Source: Myxococcota bacterium (GTDB lineage Bacteria; Myxococcota_A; UBA9042; DTJE01). Taken from it: a DNA stretch of 45,983 nt. The number at the start of each line of letters is the position of its first letter. Position 1 is the first letter of the stretch. The position numbers and the translations under genes were made by a program. The notes under the pieces were generated by a model. That model saw only the letters and a program-made list of their open reading frames with translations. It made no database searches and was not told where the DNA came from. Positions 44,946-45,983 of this stretch are shown one piece after another. Where the stretch lies: the NCBI GenBank assembly GCA_029975745.1, contig JARKOL010000396.1, positions 1 to 45,983 on the forward strand. Direction: 5' to 3'.

Positions 44946-45983
44946 ATGGCGATGCGCCCGACGACGCGACGGCTCCTCGGCGTCCTGGCGGTCCTCGCGC
45001 TGGCGACCGCGGGCGCCGGCCTGTGGGTCCGGCACCAGCAACGCCATCCGGTCGTCGTGGGGGCGTTCCAGGACCCGTTCCTTTTCCCGGACGGGACGCG
45101 CGTGCGGGACCGGGCCGACTGGCAGGCGCGCCGCGCGCAGATCAAGGACCAGTTGGCCCGCATCCAGTACGGGCGGATGCCCGGCCCTCCCCGCGCCATC
45201 GAGGTCGCGATCCATTCGACCCACAGGCGCGAGGACGGCAGCGCGTACGAACAGGTCGTCCTGACCGTCGTGCCCAACGGCCCCTTTTCCGACCGCCGCT
45301 TCTCATTCGGGCTGGACCTGTACACCCCCCCTGGCAGCGGGCCGTTCCCCGCGATCGTCAGCGTGGGGCCCGACGGCACGGGGAGTGCGGTTGCCAACCA
45401 CGTCCAGATCACGGGACGCGGGTTCATCTATGCGTGCGTCCACCACACCGACCTGGGCCCGGACACCGGCGGATTCGACCGCGTCGGACCGGCCCAGGCC
45501 GCGTATCCCGACCACGACTGGGGCAGCCTGGCGGTCTGGGCCTGGGGTGCGATGCGCGCCGCGGACTACCTGCTGGCAGAACCGTGGGTCTCGGCGGCCG
45601 ACGGCTTCCCCGCCGTCGATGCGACGTCCCTGATCGTCACCGGGCACTCGCGTCGCGGAAAGGCCGCGATGCTGGCCGGGGCTTTCGACGAGCGGTTCGC
45701 GCTGGTCGCGCCGAACGGCAGCGGGTGCGGAGGCGCCGGCAGCTACCGGGTTCGGGGCTTCCGTGCCGAGACGCTGGGAGCGATCACGTCCCCGGACCGC
45801 TACAAGGCCTGGTTCCAGCAGGACTTCGGCCGGTTCGCCGGACGCGAAGCGGACCTGCCCTTCGACCAGCACTTCCTGCGCGCGCTGGTGGCGCCGCGGC
45901 GGATCCTGTCGACCGACGCCACCGGCGACCTGTGGGCGAACCCGGTCGGCACCCAGGCGGTGTACGAGGCCGCCCAGCCGGTG
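44946..45983 (+). CDS. CE15-like glucuronoyl esterase / alpha-beta hydrolase, truncated by the window edge (absent from the supplied ORF track)
   Basis: Manual translation is open for 346 codons from ATG 44946: signal anchor, then ...DATSLIVTGHSRRGKAAMLAGAFDERFALVAPNGSGCGGAGSYR... Confidence 0.88.
   Translation, partial: MAMRPTTRRLLGVLAVLALATAGAGLWVRHQQRHPVVVGAFQDPFLFPDGTRVRDRADWQARRAQIKDQLARIQYGRMPGPPRAIEVAIHSTHRREDGSAYEQVVLTVVPNGPFSDRRFSFGLDLYTPPGSGPFPAIVSVGPDGTGSAVANHVQITGRGFIYACVHHTDLGPDTGGFDRVGPAQAAYPDHDWGSLAVWAWGAMRAADYLLAEPWVSAADGFPAVDATSLIVTGHSRRGKAAMLAGAFDERFALVAPNGSGCGGAGSYRVRGFRAETLGAITSPDRYKAWFQQDFGRFAGREADLPFDQHFLRALVAPRRILSTDATGDLWANPVGTQAVYEAAQPV

Overview
High-GC bacterial chromosome segment. 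The lipoprotein with an Asp/Pro/Gly-rich linker and the sigma54-type regulator would fit a myxobacterium-like lineage, but taxonomy is inference. LEFT PART (about 0.4-27.4 kb) looks like core genome: a triheme cytochrome-c peroxidase, Fe-ADH, an ABM monooxygenase, sucA-sucB-lpdA, an SBP-PAS-HK-REC hybrid kinase, a tandem FAD oxidase, a PlsC-alpha/beta-hydrolase fusion, DUF192 and SCP2 proteins, a GAFTGA-containing sigma54 response regulator, a GH92 lipoprotein, a GT2/YdjC-HpnK-like/B12-radical-SAM operon, an IMPase and an FtsB-like protein. RIGHT PART (about 27.6-44.5 kb) is a candidate integrated element at tRNA-Asn(GTT). It carries a sulfur-trafficking operon, a large serine recombinase with DUF2924 and HTH partners, TerS/TerL-like genes without recognisable portal, capsid or tail, a CHC2-TOPRIM primase-helicase next to a GTAGCACC iteron-like array, and an ORFan cluster. 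A CE15-like esterase runs off the right edge. BEST CANDIDATES FOR SOMETHING NEW: (1) an AT-rich intergenic locus at 17.85-18.4 kb with a near-consensus sigma54 promoter, a probable sRNA with a C-rich loop and a UUCG hairpin, and four copies of a GNNNC-N5-GATACA site, next to the sigma54 regulator gene; (2) the terminase-plus-primase satellite-like element with its iteron array; (3) a series of five hairpins at 102-277 sharing an NCAAGC loop with compensatory stem changes. All calls come from reading the sequence; no searches were run.
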